This document shows positions 1 through 8,667 of a stretch of 64,000 nucleotides of DNA, piece by piece (the first letter of the stretch is position 1; every line of letters starts with the position of its first letter). This DNA is from an uncultured Flavobacteriaceae bacterium. Lineage in GTDB: Bacteria; Bacteroidota; Bacteroidia; Flavobacteriales; Flavobacteriaceae. The stretch covers positions 62,001-126,000 of the forward strand of contig CANMSN010000003.1 of NCBI GenBank assembly GCA_947500585.1, in the 5' to 3' direction. The position numbers were made by a program, and so were the translations under genes. Below the pieces are notes generated by a model, which searched no databases, had not been told where the DNA came from, and worked only from the letters and a program-made list of their open reading frames with translations.

Positions 1-434
1 TGGATATTGATAATGTAAGCCATGTTATTAATTTTGATACGCCTGATTTTCCTGAAAATTATATGCATCGTATTGGTAGAACAGGTCGTGCGGAACGTAA
101 AGGCGAATCTATTGTGTTTTCCACAGAAAAAGAACAAGATGCTATTGATCGTATTGAAGATTTAATGCAGATGAACATTCCGTTATTAGAACTTCCTGAA
201 ACTGTTGAAATTTCTAAAGAACTTCTTGAAGAAGAACGCCCTCAAATAAAAGAGCGTAACAACCCTATAAAACGCAAGGACGAAGATGCACCAGGGCCAG
301 CATTTCATGAAAAATCTGAAAAGAACGCTAAAGAAAATTTAGGCGGCTCTTATAAATTTAAAATTGCTGCCAAATATAAAAAGCCAAAAACTAGAGGCGA
401 TAAAAATTATAATAAGCGGAATAAAAGGAAATAG
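1..434 (+). CDS. DEAD/DEAH-box RNA helicase, C-terminal part (truncated by window edge)
   Basis: The reading frame is already open at base 3 and continues to the TAG at 432-434, so the gene begins outside the window; an ATG at 63 is internal. The visible part starts in helicase motif V (DIDNVSHVINFD) and continues into motif VI (HRIGRTGRAERKG), the arginine-finger region of the second RecA-like domain of SF2 RNA helicases. After about residue 60 it turns into a Lys/Arg/Glu-rich low-complexity tail typical of Bacteroidota RhlE/CshA-like helicases, which probably contacts RNA. Family-level role: ATP-dependent RNA unwinding in ribosome assembly or RNA decay. The subfamily cannot be decided without the N-terminal domain. 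Confidence 0.93.
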   Translation, partial: DIDNVSHVINFDTPDFPENYMHRIGRTGRAERKGESIVFSTEKEQDAIDRIEDLMQMNIPLLELPETVEISKELLEEERPQIKERNNPIKRKDEDAPGPAFHEKSEKNAKENLGGSYKFKIAAKYKKPKTRGDKNYNKRNKRK

Positions 435-515
435 ATTTTAGTATTCAGTCGCAATTTGCCGTTAGTTACGTTTTCAGTAATCGTATTTTAGTTAATTTGG
501 TTTTTGTCCTTTTTA

Positions 516-574
516 GTGGATTCCTGTCATAGTTTATCTTGAGTGTTAGTCGAAAGGCAAGAATGACAAACCAC
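516..574. repeat. possible degenerate dispersed repeat with inverted ends
   Basis: GTGG(N6)GTCAT at 516-530 is mirrored by ATGAC(N3)CCAC at 563-574. The interior contains CTTGAGTGTTAGTCGAAAGG, which resembles the CTGAGCGCAGTCGAA-type elements scattered in many Bacteroidota genomes. It lies alone in the gap between the helicase and the STAND gene; nothing else is recognised in that gap. Weak call. Confidence 0.25.
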
Positions 575-694
575 CCAAAACTCGAGATTTCTGGGAAAAC
601 CATATTTATTATTTAAGTATTTAACACTTAAAAACACATATATTTCTTACTTTTACTTAGTCACTATTAACAAGTTTCATTATAAATATTACGA

Positions 695-3151
695 ATGTCT
701 GATTACGATTTTTCTACTTTAAGCCCATTAGATTTTGAAAAATTAGCCTGTGATTTAATGAATGTTTATTTTAATTATGAGATAGGTCAATTTCAAACAT
801 TCAAAGCTGGTAGAGATAAAGGCATAGACTTGTTATTTTCAACACCAAAGAATGATTATGAAATAATAGCTCAAGTAAAACATTATGTTAAATCCCCATA
901 TTCTAAATTTATATACGATTTAAAAAATATTGAAAAGGATAAAGTATTTCAGCTCAAACCAAATACGTATTTAATAATCACATCACTAGAATTAAGTCAT
1001 CAAAATAAATCAGAAATAAAAAAAATTTTTGAACCATACATCACTTCTTTGGATTATATTTTTGGTAGAGAGGATTTAAATAAATTAATAAGAAATAATA
1101 AGACCGTTGAAGAGAAACATTACAAACTCTGGTTTTCAAGTTCTATTATTCTAAATAAACTATTAAGTTATAAATTTAAGGGAAGGAGAAACGAATTTAC
1201 AAATAATGTTTTAAAAAAGAAGTTTAGGTTATTCGTTATAACTAATGATTTTTTTAAAGCTAAACTAAGTTTACAAAAAAATAGATTTATAATTTTAACA
1301 GGCGAACCTGGAGTTGGTAAGAGTACATTGTCAGACATGATAATCTATGACTTTATTAAACAAGATTATCAATTAAATATTATTTATGATGATATCAAGG
1401 AAATTGAAATCAATTTATTAGATGACGATTCGAAACAGCTATTTTATTTTGATGACTTTCTAGGGCATACTCAAGAGGAAATTAATAAATCAAAGTCTGC
1501 AGAAAATGCATTGATAAGAATTACTAGTAGAATTGAAAATCTAGAAAATAAATTTTTAATTCTAAATACAAGAAAATTCATACTAACTTCTTTCTTAGAA
1601 GATTCTGAAAGATTCAGAAAATTCAACCCTTTAAGATCTGAAACTAAAATTGAATTAGTTTCTTATTCATATTCTACTAAAAGGAGAATGCTTGAAAATC
1701 ATATTCTTGAGTCTAATTTGAATGAAAACCAAATAAAAACAATAAAATCCTTAGCTCATCAAATATGCTCACATCAAAATTTTACACCTAGACTAATTGA
1801 ATTTTTCACAGATTCTGAAGTATTAAAACTAAATTTAGATGATTACGAAAGCTTTATTTTAAATAATCTAAAGAATCCAAAAGAAATATGGAATCATGCA
1901 TATTCATACCAAATAACTGATTATGATAGATTCTTCTTGAATACCCTTTTTAGTTTAAAAGGAGAAGACACAATACAAAGACTAGAAAAAGCTTATAATA
2001 ATCGACTTGATTTTGAAGTGAAAAACAACAATTACAAAAAGCCTTTAAACTCTTTCGAGCAAAGCTTGAGAAGATTGAATGACGGCTTTATAATAATAAG
2101 TGATGAAGATAAATATCAACCAAAATATGTTAGCTTTATTAATCATTCTTTAGAGGACTTTTTAAAATACTTCATTGGAAATAATGCACAAGAAGTAGAT
2201 AGAATATTAATGGGTTCTACATTTATTAAACAATGGTATTTTTTCTTCAAACCATACTTAAATGATAAATCTTCCTTTAATAAAAACATTCTCGATTATT
2301 TTAAGAACAACTATACAAAATTTATTTATCAAAGTAATCCTGATCAAAGCCTATATGAAATTTCAATTTTTATTTATTATTTTCTCGAAACTAAAGAGTC
2401 TAATTTTATATTTGAACTTTTAAATGAAATTAATATCTGGAACTTTTTAGATGGAGATTTAGAAATTCATTTTTTTTCAAAAAAATTCTTATCAAACGTT
2501 AAGAGCTATAAAGAACTAAACCATTTAATCTCTAATTTCGCATCAAACTTTTTTATCAAATCTTTATTGAATGAGAAAAATTTAGAAGACTTACTAGAAC
2601 TTAGTTTAATTTTTATAAAACATTATGATATAAAACTATCTCAATTGTTATCGCAAAAAGATGATAACTCAATTGGACTCCAAAAACATATTATGGAAGT
2701 ATTTGTAAATGAGGTAGAAGAAAATTATAAGTTTTTAAAATATGAAAACACCGAAATAGATACTCATATTGATTTAATAGAAAGAATTAACAAATCTCAT
2801 AATTTTATAGTTGAGAATCTTTTAGAAGAATTTGAATTTAATTATTTCTTTCTATTAAATCAAGAATGGAACCACATAGCACAAAATAATTTAGTTGAAA
2901 ACTTAACAGCAAATAAGGGTAATAATGAAAATGGTGATGATTATCAATTTCATAACTTATTTGATGATTATCATTTTAATAACTTATTTGACGATTATAA
3001 ATATAATGAATATGATGATAACGAAGATGTCACTTTAGACGATTTAATTACAAGAAATAATTCTAAATTAGCTAATAGGTATGTAACAAATGATGATATT
3101 ACTAATAACGATGATGATTTTTTTGATGATGAAGATGAACTTCCTTTTTAG
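695..3151 (+). CDS. Mrr-like restriction endonuclease fused to a STAND-type NTPase (putative anti-phage defence protein)
   Basis: 818 aa. Residues 1-135 look like a PD-(D/E)XK nuclease of the Mrr type: E14 in the first helix, D45 in GRDKGIDLL, then Q60-x-K62 in AQVKHY, the D-QxK catalytic arrangement. A P-loop NTPase follows, with Walker A GEPGVGKST at 203-211 and Walker B FYFDD ending at D253-D254, matching the nSTAND3 class. Residues about 400-735 are helical and unassigned; they are the expected sensor region. The tail (about 745-818) is Asp/Asn-rich with a tandem 9-residue repeat. Family knowledge: such nuclease-STAND proteins (Avs-like) oligomerise on sensing phage proteins and cut DNA. 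Base use is much more AT-rich than the upstream helicase (11 G/C in 1501-1560 against 25 in 61-120), suggesting transfer. It is a monocistronic gene with no partner. Domain assignment is good; the defence role is inferred. Confidence 0.8.
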   Translation: MSDYDFSTLSPLDFEKLACDLMNVYFNYEIGQFQTFKAGRDKGIDLLFSTPKNDYEIIAQVKHYVKSPYSKFIYDLKNIEKDKVFQLKPNTYLIITSLELSHQNKSEIKKIFEPYITSLDYIFGREDLNKLIRNNKTVEEKHYKLWFSSSIILNKLLSYKFKGRRNEFTNNVLKKKFRLFVITNDFFKAKLSLQKNRFIILTGEPGVGKSTLSDMIIYDFIKQDYQLNIIYDDIKEIEINLLDDDSKQLFYFDDFLGHTQEEINKSKSAENALIRITSRIENLENKFLILNTRKFILTSFLEDSERFRKFNPLRSETKIELVSYSYSTKRRMLENHILESNLNENQIKTIKSLAHQICSHQNFTPRLIEFFTDSEVLKLNLDDYESFILNNLKNPKEIWNHAYSYQITDYDRFFLNTLFSLKGEDTIQRLEKAYNNRLDFEVKNNNYKKPLNSFEQSLRRLNDGFIIISDEDKYQPKYVSFINHSLEDFLKYFIGNNAQEVDRILMGSTFIKQWYFFFKPYLNDKSSFNKNILDYFKNNYTKFIYQSNPDQSLYEISIFIYYFLETKESNFIFELLNEINIWNFLDGDLEIHFFSKKFLSNVKSYKELNHLISNFASNFFIKSLLNEKNLEDLLELSLIFIKHYDIKLSQLLSQKDDNSIGLQKHIMEVFVNEVEENYKFLKYENTEIDTHIDLIERINKSHNFIVENLLEEFEFNYFFLLNQEWNHIAQNNLVENLTANKGNNENGDDYQFHNLFDDYHFNNLFDDYKYNEYDDNEDVTLDDLITRNNSKLANRYVTNDDITNNDDDFFDDEDELPF
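2936..3016 (+). repeat. tandem 27-bp coding repeat (three units)
   Basis: Three consecutive 9-codon units, 2936-2962, 2963-2989 and 2990-3016, encode DDYQFHNLF, DDYHFNNLF and the diverged DDYKYNEYD. The first two units are nearly identical in DNA. They sit in the acidic tail of the nuclease-STAND protein. Confidence 0.7.
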
Positions 3152-3366
3152 CTGAATACACAATATTAAAACGATAATAATCACAGTTTAATATGCATTT
3201 CTGAAACGTTTAGACTATGAATTCGTTTCAATAATTTATATCCACAGACAAGCCTACAAAATAAAGTGTTGTAAAATTATAATAATAGGGCGTGTTTTTT
3301 AAAAATATTTATGGTTTCTAGAAAAATCTATCCTATTTCAACTAGATTAAAGTTTTACTTTAAGCA

Positions 3367-4065
3367 TTAAATTTTTTGATGAAAGCTAAACTGTAACTGG
3401 TTTTTGCTCCAAGTATTTGTGCTTTGCTTCATCACACCAAACTGAATTTTAAGGCCTTTTTTTATCATATAGCCCATAGCTAGGTAAAGTCTATTTCTAT
3501 CAAAAACCTCAACAGAATTACCATTACCAATTTTTCGTTCGCCATTTATAAAAAGCTCATTATAAAGTGCTAAATACACTGTTTTATCTTCAAAAACAGG
3601 TTTGTTCAATGGTATATTTAAAAATAGGTTATACCTATAGCGTGTTCTAAAATCTTGATTTTCAACAAAGCGTTGCTCATAACGAAATCGGTGGTTCGTA
3701 TAAAAGCGTTTACCAAATTGAACTGGAAACAACGCTTCTTGATAAATTCTACTCTCGGAAGACGTTGCATTGTCTAAGCCATAAGCTCCTGTAGTTATGT
3801 TTCCATAACCAAGCGTTAATTTAATATCGGCTTGCTTAGGTGTATATGTAATTCCAGCACGCAACAATAGTTGCTCTAAATCTCCTGCTACATTCCAGTT
3901 ACGGTATTGAATATCGCCTTGTAAACCCCATTGGCTTTCTTTAAATGTGGTATCAAAAAAATACATGTACCAAGCACCCAATTTATTTTCATCTGGTTGT
4001 GCATTTCCGTATTTTGAAACAAACAAGGAAATACTTATTACTAATAAAAATAGGTTCTTTTTCAT
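3367..4065 (-). CDS. DUF2490 outer-membrane beta-barrel protein
   Basis: 232 aa with a signal peptide (1-22, ending NAQ). The rest is alternating aromatic/polar strands typical of a small outer-membrane barrel, with the DUF2490 hallmarks KLGAWYMYFF near the mature N-terminus, HRFRYEQRF in the middle, and a C-terminus ending in an aromatic-rich strand (QLQFSFHQKI). No enzymatic residues are visible and the biochemical role of the family is unknown. A paralogue of almost the same length lies at 60851-61555 on the other strand. It is a single gene, about 215 bp after the convergent STAND gene; no strong terminator was seen between them, only a 7-bp inverted repeat at 3202-3230. Confidence 0.85.
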   Translation of the reverse strand: MKKNLFLLVISISLFVSKYGNAQPDENKLGAWYMYFFDTTFKESQWGLQGDIQYRNWNVAGDLEQLLLRAGITYTPKQADIKLTLGYGNITTGAYGLDNATSSESRIYQEALFPVQFGKRFYTNHRFRYEQRFVENQDFRTRYRYNLFLNIPLNKPVFEDKTVYLALYNELFINGERKIGNGNSVEVFDRNRLYLAMGYMIKKGLKIQFGVMKQSTNTWSKNQLQFSFHQKI

Positions 4066-4114
4066 AATTTAATACTATAAGGGTCTATTGTATATTTTTA
4101 TAAAATTTGTCAAT

Positions 4115-4157
4115 TCGAGTGAATTTTACTCATTTTTATGAGTGAAATTAGTATCGA
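4115..4157. repeat. imperfect palindrome of the flavobacterial TTCGAGTGA...TATCGAGAA type
   Basis: Left arm TCGAGTGAATTTTACTCAT pairs with right arm ATGAGTGAAATTAGTATCGA around a short T-rich loop, with a few mismatches. Sequences pairing TTCGAG...with GTATCGAGAA are common intergenic elements in Flavobacteriaceae. It lies about 50 bp upstream of the DUF2490 start codon, so it may be transcribed into that leader. Confidence 0.5.
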
Positions 4158-4265
4158 GAATAAAATTTTTCCGCCGGTATCTTTGTCTTAAAATCCGAAA
4201 AAAAAGCTTCGCTTTCATATGTAGAATAAGAATGTTAGGCGCACGATTTTAAGAGTTAAATTTCT

Positions 4266-4418
4266 TTAATTATCGTAATACCATAAAAAGTGCTCCCATG
4301 ATGAATGTGATTGACTAGTCGTTATGGAGACAATATCCAATTTGGTGGTGTTTGCGTTTACGAAATCGATTAGTTTTTGTTTTTTTTTAAACTCAATTAC
4401 TTTTAATTTTCTTTCCAA
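4266..4418 (-). CDS. possible small protein (50 aa), unknown function
   Basis: An open frame of 51 codons from TTG (4418) to TAA (4266), beginning MERKLKVIEF and ending SSWEHFLWYYDN. Amino-acid use looks coding-like: an amphipathic KKQKLIDFVNAN helix, a LDIVSITTSQS segment and an aromatic C-terminus. It follows the sulfatase on the same strand after 92 bp and could be co-transcribed or be the remnant of a longer gene, since a TAG lies just upstream in frame. The family is not recognised. The TTG start and short length make this a tentative call. Confidence 0.3.
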   Translation of the reverse strand: MERKLKVIEFKKKQKLIDFVNANTTKLDIVSITTSQSHSSWEHFLWYYDN

Positions 4419-4510
4419 TTTCTAAGTTGTTTTTAAATGGTTTGTAATATTATAAATATAACGAATTACTCAAAAGCATCCTCAATAACTTCCTTAAAGT
4501 TTTAAAGCTG

Positions 4511-6085
4511 TCAAATTGTTTTATTCGGTACTGCTTTTTGCCATCCGTCAGCCAGTTGTTTTGATAATCTTTCTACAACGTCCTTAAGCTTTTGGTCTTC
4601 GGCAATATTAACAGTCTCATTTGGGTCGTTTTCAGAATCAAACAACTCCTTATTTTTAAGTTCTCCTCTAGTTCCCGTTTCATGATCCCAAGTATACCAT
4701 TCAATGTAATGGTATTTTTTTGTATTTATGGAATATCCCATATAGCGCTTGCCATCTGTAGATACTTTTGGTCTGCGATGAAACTGACTAAATGCAGCAT
4801 TTTTCCATGAGCGTTTAGGATCTTTAATTAATGGTACAAAGCTAGTGCCTTGCATATAATCAGGAATCTTAATACCTGCTAGTTCGCAAAGTGATGGAAA
4901 CATATCTATTAACTCAGTAATTTCAAATGTTTGTGCACCTCTATTTTCTTGATTTGGATATCGAATAATCATTGGAACTTTCAAATCGATATTATAGTTT
5001 GTCATTTTACCCCAACTATTATGATCGCCTAATTTCCAACCATGATCGCCCCATAAAATAATAATGGTATTCTCGTAAACACCTATCTCCTTCATGTGAG
5101 CAATAAGATTGCCCAACAACGCATCTACATAACTTACACTTGCATAATACCCGTGTTTTAAAATCCGTGTGGTGTCCTGACTCATTCTATAAGGAGATTC
5201 AGGATGACCAATTTTATTAAACCCATCATAATGTCGCAATTCGTACATAGAATTCATGGTAAAACCAGGAGCATTTTTTGGCACGTTTGGGTTTGGAGCT
5301 AACGGTATTTTTTCAGCATCGTAAAAATCCCAGTACTTTTTGGGTACAGCAAACGGCAGGTGTGGCCTAAAATACCCTAATCCCATAAAAAAAGGAGCAT
5401 CCTTTTTGGCTATGCGTGTGAGCGTTTTTTTAGCGAGTTCGGTTTGAGCACCATCATAATACATCGTGTCATGAACCTCAGCCATTTCCCAAGCTGGCCC
5501 TGTATTCCAGCCATCTGCATATCTTACAGGTCTTAGTTTTAATAGAGAATCTCGTTTTATTGCTTGAGACTTTTGAATTTCCTCACTGATATAGAATGTT
5601 TCGCCATCTCGTTTTAACCAATCCGACCGTAAATACCTTGATGGTCGTAAATCTGGTTCATCCCATGAAATAGAATCAGGCATATAATTATGGAAAATTT
5701 TACCGAGGTTTACCGTATGATAACCAAACTTTGAAAAATATTGCGGCATTGTTACCGCATCTGGATTGATTTCACGAAACTTGTCTCCAAGATGCCATAC
5801 ACGTGTAGAATCTGGTCTTAAGCCCGTCATTAAACTAGCTCTAGAAGGCGCACAAACGGCAACCTGAGTAAACGTTTGCCTAAAGGTCATCCCTTCTGCC
5901 GCCAGTTGGTCAATATTTGGAGTTATGGCTACAGTATCTCCATAAGCACCTAAAGTAGGTCGAAGATCATCAATAGATATAAAGAGTATATTAGGTTTTA
6001 CAACATCTTTTTTAGGACTGCTACACCCAAATATTACCAGAACTAAAAGTACAAATAGCCAATAAGAAGCATTATGTTTTTTCAT
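4511..6085 (-). CDS. sulfatase lipoprotein, iduronate-2-sulfatase-like
   Basis: 524 aa. The signal peptide ends in a lipobox (VIFGC, lipidated C21), so it is an outer-membrane or periplasmic lipoprotein. The sulfatase domain runs from about residue 30. D39-D40 (SIDDLRPTLGAYG) are metal ligands, and CAPSR at 78-82 followed by ASLMTG is the consensus for conversion of Cys78 to formylglycine by an anaerobic or Cys-type activating enzyme. GDHGWKLGDH (about residue 346) carries further metal ligands. The pattern LRPDSTRVW...GKIFH is that of family S1_7 iduronate-2-sulfatases. Role: hydrolysis of sulfate esters on polysaccharides, common in marine flavobacteria. It is not in a polysaccharide-utilisation locus here: no SusC/D pair or glycoside hydrolase is near, so the substrate is open. 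No sulfatase-maturation gene is in the window. Confidence 0.93.
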   Translation of the reverse strand: MKKHNASYWLFVLLVLVIFGCSSPKKDVVKPNILFISIDDLRPTLGAYGDTVAITPNIDQLAAEGMTFRQTFTQVAVCAPSRASLMTGLRPDSTRVWHLGDKFREINPDAVTMPQYFSKFGYHTVNLGKIFHNYMPDSISWDEPDLRPSRYLRSDWLKRDGETFYISEEIQKSQAIKRDSLLKLRPVRYADGWNTGPAWEMAEVHDTMYYDGAQTELAKKTLTRIAKKDAPFFMGLGYFRPHLPFAVPKKYWDFYDAEKIPLAPNPNVPKNAPGFTMNSMYELRHYDGFNKIGHPESPYRMSQDTTRILKHGYYASVSYVDALLGNLIAHMKEIGVYENTIIILWGDHGWKLGDHNSWGKMTNYNIDLKVPMIIRYPNQENRGAQTFEITELIDMFPSLCELAGIKIPDYMQGTSFVPLIKDPKRSWKNAAFSQFHRRPKVSTDGKRYMGYSINTKKYHYIEWYTWDHETGTRGELKNKELFDSENDPNETVNIAEDQKLKDVVERLSKQLADGWQKAVPNKTI

Positions 6086-6240
6086 TACAGAATTAGGGTT
6101 TTTCTAAATATGAATATTTAAGATACACTGTTTAAACAATGCATTTAGAAAACATTTTATATCCAACACTAAACTAAATTAGAACTTTCTTGTCACTAAG
6201 ACAATATATTTCTGCTAAGTTTTTAATAGTAACAAATAAA

Positions 6241-6273
6241 AAATCCCTTTTCAAACTAATGAAAAGGGATTTT
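6241..6273 (-). terminator. hairpin terminator after the MotA/TolQ-like gene
   Basis: AAATCCCTTTTC and GAAAAGGGATTT are a perfect 12-bp stem around an 8-nt loop; on the minus strand it is followed by a run of Ts. It is one of three near-identical copies (also 9505-9537 and 13081-13117). Confidence 0.7.
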
Positions 6274-6306
6274 CCAGATTGATTGTGAAAGAACAGGCAG
6301 CTAATA

Positions 6307-6699
6307 CTAACTTTTTTGCAATGCTTTTAGAATAATAATACAGATTCTTGGAAGAATAAAAGTGATGCATCCAAACACTGTGGTTAGGAAAGCCACTTTA
6401 AGGCCTGCGGCCATCATGCCTTGGCTGATATCGCCAATAGCTTCAAGCGCATCAAAAGCCGCTATCATTCCGATTGTAGAGCCTAAAAACCCAAATACCA
6501 AACCTAAAATGCTAACATCTGACGCTAAACCGGTCATTTTTTTAGATTTAAGCACATCTTTATTAAGATTAAGAAAGCCTATAACTACAAAAGATAAAGC
6601 TAACAAAAGACATATTAAAATTAGGGACATAAAAAATGGTCCGCCCTCATTAAACCTATCTACAAAAGGATTTAAAACTACAACTGATAAAAAATTCAT
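6307..6699 (-). CDS. MotA/TolQ/ExbB proton-channel family protein, short
   Basis: 130 aa with three predicted membrane helices (about 21-45, 58-82, 96-122). GFLGSTIGMIAAFDAL and GMMAAGLKVAFLTTVFG (about 72-110) match the two conserved helices of the MotA/TolQ/ExbB domain, including the T/S positions that line the proton path. ExbB proteins are usually about 200 aa or more, so this is a minimal version without the long cytoplasmic domain. No ExbD/TolR or MotB partner lies beside it: the upstream neighbour is a divergent histidine kinase and downstream is the sulfatase. A TATGTTTG box (minus strand, 6727-6734) sits 28 bp upstream of the ATG and fits the Bacteroidota -7 element. Energy coupling to an unlinked partner is the likely role; the partner is unknown. 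Confidence 0.85.
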   Translation of the reverse strand: MNFLSVVVLNPFVDRFNEGGPFFMSLILICLLLALSFVVIGFLNLNKDVLKSKKMTGLASDVSILGLVFGFLGSTIGMIAAFDALEAIGDISQGMMAAGLKVAFLTTVFGCITFILPRICIIILKALQKS

Positions 6700-6889
6700 A
6701 ACTAATGGTTTTAATTAAACATGGTGCAAACATATTCGGTTTATGTTTACCATAAATTAAAATGCGACAGATGACTAATTTAGTAATTAAAACGACAGTA
6801 TGTTAAAACCACTGCTAATCTAGTTATTCGTCTACAAAACCTCCAATAGCTTAAAATTTATAGTATTATTGTAGATTAGTATTTAGGTT

Positions 6890-7942
6890 ATGCTTACTAA
6901 GCAATTCATTTTAAAAAAAATAGTACAAGCACTATTCCATATTATTTTTTGGTGTGGTGTCTTATTATTTTACACCTATTTTTTTGCAGTAGACAGTGAA
7001 GATTTTAGTTATGTTTTGTCTTTCTCATTATTTTTAATGCCTATTACCATAGCTACGACTTACGTTTTTATTTATAAATTAATTCCTGAGTATCTTATTA
7101 CAAAGCGTTACTTTTTGTTTGGGTTATATAGTTTATATACTATAATTATTTCGGCTTATCTTATTGTTATTTCTGTATTGTACGGGTTAGTTTACCTCTC
7201 CAATTTTGAATATGAAAACATGGCACCTATTAGCAAAAGTTTATTGCTTGTTGCTATTAGCGTGTATTTAGTAGTTATTGTTGTTAGCGCATTTAAACTC
7301 TTAAAACTGAATGTAAAACATACCGAAGACGCTAAAAAACTAGAGACTAAAATTCTTGAAACGCAGCTAAAACTAAAAGAACAGGAACTCCGTTACCTAA
7401 AAATGCAAATTCACCCACACTTTTTATTTAATACATTAAATACCATGTATGGGTTTGCTTTAAAAAAGGCAGATGAAACTCCAGAAATGATATTAAAACT
7501 GTCAAACTTACTAGATTATTTGTTATACCAAGTAGATAAACCTTTTGTTTTGCTTAGCGATGAAGTAAACCATATTAACGATTACATCGAATTAGAGAAA
7601 ATACGTTTTAACAACTCACTTCATATTAATTTTAAAACGGAAAACATTTTAGAAAACACCAAAATTGCACCCATGCTCCTATTGCCTTTTATAGAAAATA
7701 GCTTTAAACATGGCAGCTTAAAAAATGGTGTTTTAAATGTTGGCATAAAACTATACTGTGAAAATAAAAGTATCTTTTTTGAAATTGAAAACTCAAGTAA
7801 TACAAATACTACTTCAGAAAGCGGTATTGGTTTAGAAAACATAAAAAAACGATTAGAACTACTTTATAAAGATCAGTACACACTTAATATTACTAACAAC
7901 AATGAATTATTTAAAGTAAATTTAAAGCTGAATAGCGTTTAA
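6890..7942 (+). CDS. LytS-type sensor histidine kinase (His_kinase family)
   Basis: 350 aa. Four membrane helices (about 12-33, 42-62, 76-100, 117-138) form the sensor part. A coiled-coil linker (145-170) leads to the kinase motif QIHPHFLFNTLN, in which His177 is the expected phospho-acceptor (His175 is adjacent). The ATP-binding N box LLPFIENSFKHG has N270 and the G box SGIGLENIKKRL starts at 311. This is the compact His_kinase/HATPase_c_5 architecture of LytS/YpdA proteins. One base separates its stop codon from the LytTR regulator, so the two form a two-component pair. The upstream region shared with the divergent channel gene carries two CGACAG hexamers (6765-6770, 6793-6798) of unknown meaning. 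Signal and targets cannot be told. Confidence 0.94.
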   Translation: MLTKQFILKKIVQALFHIIFWCGVLLFYTYFFAVDSEDFSYVLSFSLFLMPITIATTYVFIYKLIPEYLITKRYFLFGLYSLYTIIISAYLIVISVLYGLVYLSNFEYENMAPISKSLLLVAISVYLVVIVVSAFKLLKLNVKHTEDAKKLETKILETQLKLKEQELRYLKMQIHPHFLFNTLNTMYGFALKKADETPEMILKLSNLLDYLLYQVDKPFVLLSDEVNHINDYIELEKIRFNNSLHINFKTENILENTKIAPMLLLPFIENSFKHGSLKNGVLNVGIKLYCENKSIFFEIENSSNTNTTSESGIGLENIKKRLELLYKDQYTLNITNNNELFKVNLKLNSV

Positions 7943-7943
7943 T

Positions 7944-8660
7944 ATGCCACAAAGCAAAGACATACAATGTATTATAGTTGATGACGAAACTATTGCCCGA
8001 GAAGTGATAGCAACGCATGTATCAAAAATACCTAATATTAAAATTGTTGCAAGTTGCAATAACGCCATTGAAGCTTTTAGCGTGTTGAGAACATATAAAA
8101 TAGACTTGGTTTTTCTTGACATTAACATGCCTGAAATATCTGGAATATCCTTTGCTAAATCTATAAACAAAGATTTGAAAATAATTTTTACAACAGCCTA
8201 TCGCGACTTTGCTGTTGAGGGTTTTGAATTGCAAGCAGTAGATTATTTACTAAAGCCCATTTCGTTTGAAAGATTGCTAAAAGCTGTGAATACCTATTTT
8301 GATATTTATACAGATACAAAACATGATGAAAACAAACTAGTTGATATTAACGATTTCATGTTTGTTAGAGCAGACCGCCGCATGATTAAAATTGATTTTG
8401 AAGCTATCATCTATATTGAAAGTTATAGTGATTATATTAAAATCCACTTACCTGACCAAACCATAGTTACCCGTGAAACGATTAGCTCTATAGAAGCAAA
8501 ACTTCCTAGTGAAAAATTTTTAAGAATTCATCGTTCTTACATTATCGCTTTAAAACACATTAGTTCTTTTACAAATGAAGAAATCACTATTAACAACACT
8601 GCTTTAACCATAAGCAGAAGTTATAAAAAGGATGTCTTACAAATTCTGGAAAAGTTCTAA
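7944..8660 (+). CDS. LytTR-family response regulator
   Basis: 238 aa. The receiver domain (about 8-125) has the acidic pair D13-D14, phospho-acceptor D59 in FLDINMPEISG, T83 and K104 (YLLKPISFERLL). The LytTR DNA-binding domain (about 135-238) has the family features FVRADRRMIKI, IIYIESYSDYIKI and FLRIHRSYII. It is the cognate regulator of the LytS-type kinase that ends one base upstream; the arrangement suggests translational coupling. LytTR domains bind pairs of imperfect direct repeats. Convergent with the membrane methyltransferase gene, 7 bp away, with no obvious terminator between. Confidence 0.95.
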   Translation: MPQSKDIQCIIVDDETIAREVIATHVSKIPNIKIVASCNNAIEAFSVLRTYKIDLVFLDINMPEISGISFAKSINKDLKIIFTTAYRDFAVEGFELQAVDYLLKPISFERLLKAVNTYFDIYTDTKHDENKLVDINDFMFVRADRRMIKIDFEAIIYIESYSDYIKIHLPDQTIVTRETISSIEAKLPSEKFLRIHRSYIIALKHISSFTNEEITINNTALTISRSYKKDVLQILEKF

Positions 8661-8667
8661 TAAACAA

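Larger units (their letters stand above)
4066..4510. other. 445-bp gap between the DUF2490 and sulfatase genes
   Basis: Holds an imperfect palindromic repeat (4115-4157) just upstream of the DUF2490 gene, and a possible 50-aa minus-strand ORF (4266-4418) downstream of the sulfatase. The rest (4158-4265 and 4419-4510) is AT-rich sequence in which nothing is recognised. Confidence 0.6.

Noticed and set aside
3202-3230. TGAAACG/CGTTTCA inverted repeat as terminator of the STAND gene
   Set aside because: The stem is only 7 bp with a 15-nt loop and no T-run, so it is too weak to call.
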